NCBI GenBank assembly: GCA_025356295.1 | Contig: JANXUJ010000039.1 | Span: 1-33,369 of the forward strand | DNA length: 33,369 nucleotides | Reading direction: 5' to 3' | Source: Cyanobacteriota bacterium | GTDB taxonomy: Bacteria > Cyanobacteriota > Cyanobacteriia > Pseudanabaenales > Pseudanabaenaceae | Part shown: piece after piece, positions 33,190-33,369 of the stretch | Layout: every line of letters begins with the position of its first letter | How positions within the stretch are numbered: the stretch's first letter is position 1 | Notes under the pieces: generated by a model | Seen by the model: the letters and a program-made list of their open reading frames with translations, nothing else | Told to the model about the DNA's origin: nothing | The model's database searches: none | Program-made: the position numbers and the translations under genes

Positions 33190-33312
33190 ATGACTGGATA
33201 TTACGCAGCTTCTTATTTGTCTTATATTCTTGTACCCCTTATTGGCGTGATTCTGCCGATCGCGGTCATGGGTTTGTTGAATAACTATATTGAGAATCCT
33301 ATTGAAGACTAA
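33190..33312 (+). CDS. psaI: Photosystem I reaction centre subunit VIII (PsaI)
   Basis: A 40-residue single-helix PSI subunit that packs against PsaL. The sequence starts MTGYYAASYLSYILVPLIGV, matching the usual MxGSYAASYLPWILIPxVG pattern, continues with the helix (ILPIAVMGLL) and ends in an acidic tail (NNYIENPIED). AAGGAA at 33174-33179 lies 10 bases before the ATG. It is 91 bases downstream of psaL and probably in the same operon. The gene is easily missed because of its size. Confidence 0.93.
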   Translation: MTGYYAASYLSYILVPLIGVILPIAVMGLLNNYIENPIED

Positions 33313-33341
33313 GCTCTTTTTTTAGATTTCTCAAAGGAACA

Positions 33342-33369
33342 AAAAGCCGAGGCGATCGCCTCGGCTTTT
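33342..33369 (+). terminator. Terminator of psaL-psaI built on a HIP1-like core
   Basis: A perfect 12-bp stem (33342-33353 with 33358-33369) has the loop GATC, so the apex is the palindrome GGCGATCGCC, a HIP1 octamer variant. The T tract begins in the last bases of the window and probably continues beyond it. Confidence 0.85.

Overview
The window is chromosomal DNA of a phycobilisome-containing cyanobacterium. Evidence: allophycocyanin core genes (apcA, apcB, apcC), an nblA-type phycobilisome degradation gene, photosystem I subunits psaL and psaI, the PSI assembly factor ycf3, flavodiiron protein flv1, demethylphylloquinone reductase ndbB, a PedR-like regulator, and very frequent HIP1 octamers (GCGATCGC). 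The moderately AT-rich composition and protein style resemble Pseudanabaena-like lineages, but that placement is an inference. Nearly all genes look chromosomal and housekeeping; there is no prophage, transposase or CRISPR array.

Layout. 1-2070 (+): uppP, then rplU-rpmA (L21, L27), each unit closed by a strong hairpin. 2088-4681 (-): stand-alone receiver protein, gatC, ycf3, an ABC-2 permease and an RRM RNA-binding protein. 4682-9676 (+): a leader with a terminator-like hairpin, secD-secF (4-base overlap), a small decayed patch (half of a Uma2 gene, a two-helix membrane protein, a short ORF), and sbcD. 9641-11438 (-): a TatD hydrolase overlapping the end of sbcD, and lpxD. 11649-13373 (+): flv1, convergent with a histidine kinase (13453-15369, -). 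15599-21047 (+): redox block of ndbB, an FAD-linked oxidase and a pheophorbide-a-oxygenase-family Rieske protein, then a LysM/M23 peptidase translationally coupled to a 52-residue membrane peptide. 21300-23358 (+): apcA, apcB, apcC and nblA. 23399-31747 (-): HAD hydrolase, a 95-residue cyanobacterial protein coupled to a PedR-like LuxR regulator, a DUF2232-type membrane protein coupled to lgt, an aminotransferase, an FkbM methyltransferase, and uvrA. 31855-33312 (+): nth, psaL, psaI, ending in a HIP1-containing terminator.

Functional themes. Light harvesting and photosynthetic electron flow dominate: antenna core, antenna degradation, PSI subunits and assembly, O2 photoreduction, phylloquinone synthesis and a redox-responsive regulator. 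Envelope functions are the second theme: undecaprenyl phosphate recycling, LpxD, Lgt, SecDF and an M23 hydrolase.

The most unusual signals are small or non-coding. nblA (57 residues) lies directly behind the apc operon with a 7-bp dyad on its promoter. A family of hairpins shares the apex CGC-NNN-GCG, and one member with a short stem holds the apcC start codon. There is a terminator-like hairpin in the secD leader, a coupled pedR/95-residue pair, and a kinase with a degenerate receiver. No clearly new multi-gene system is evident.
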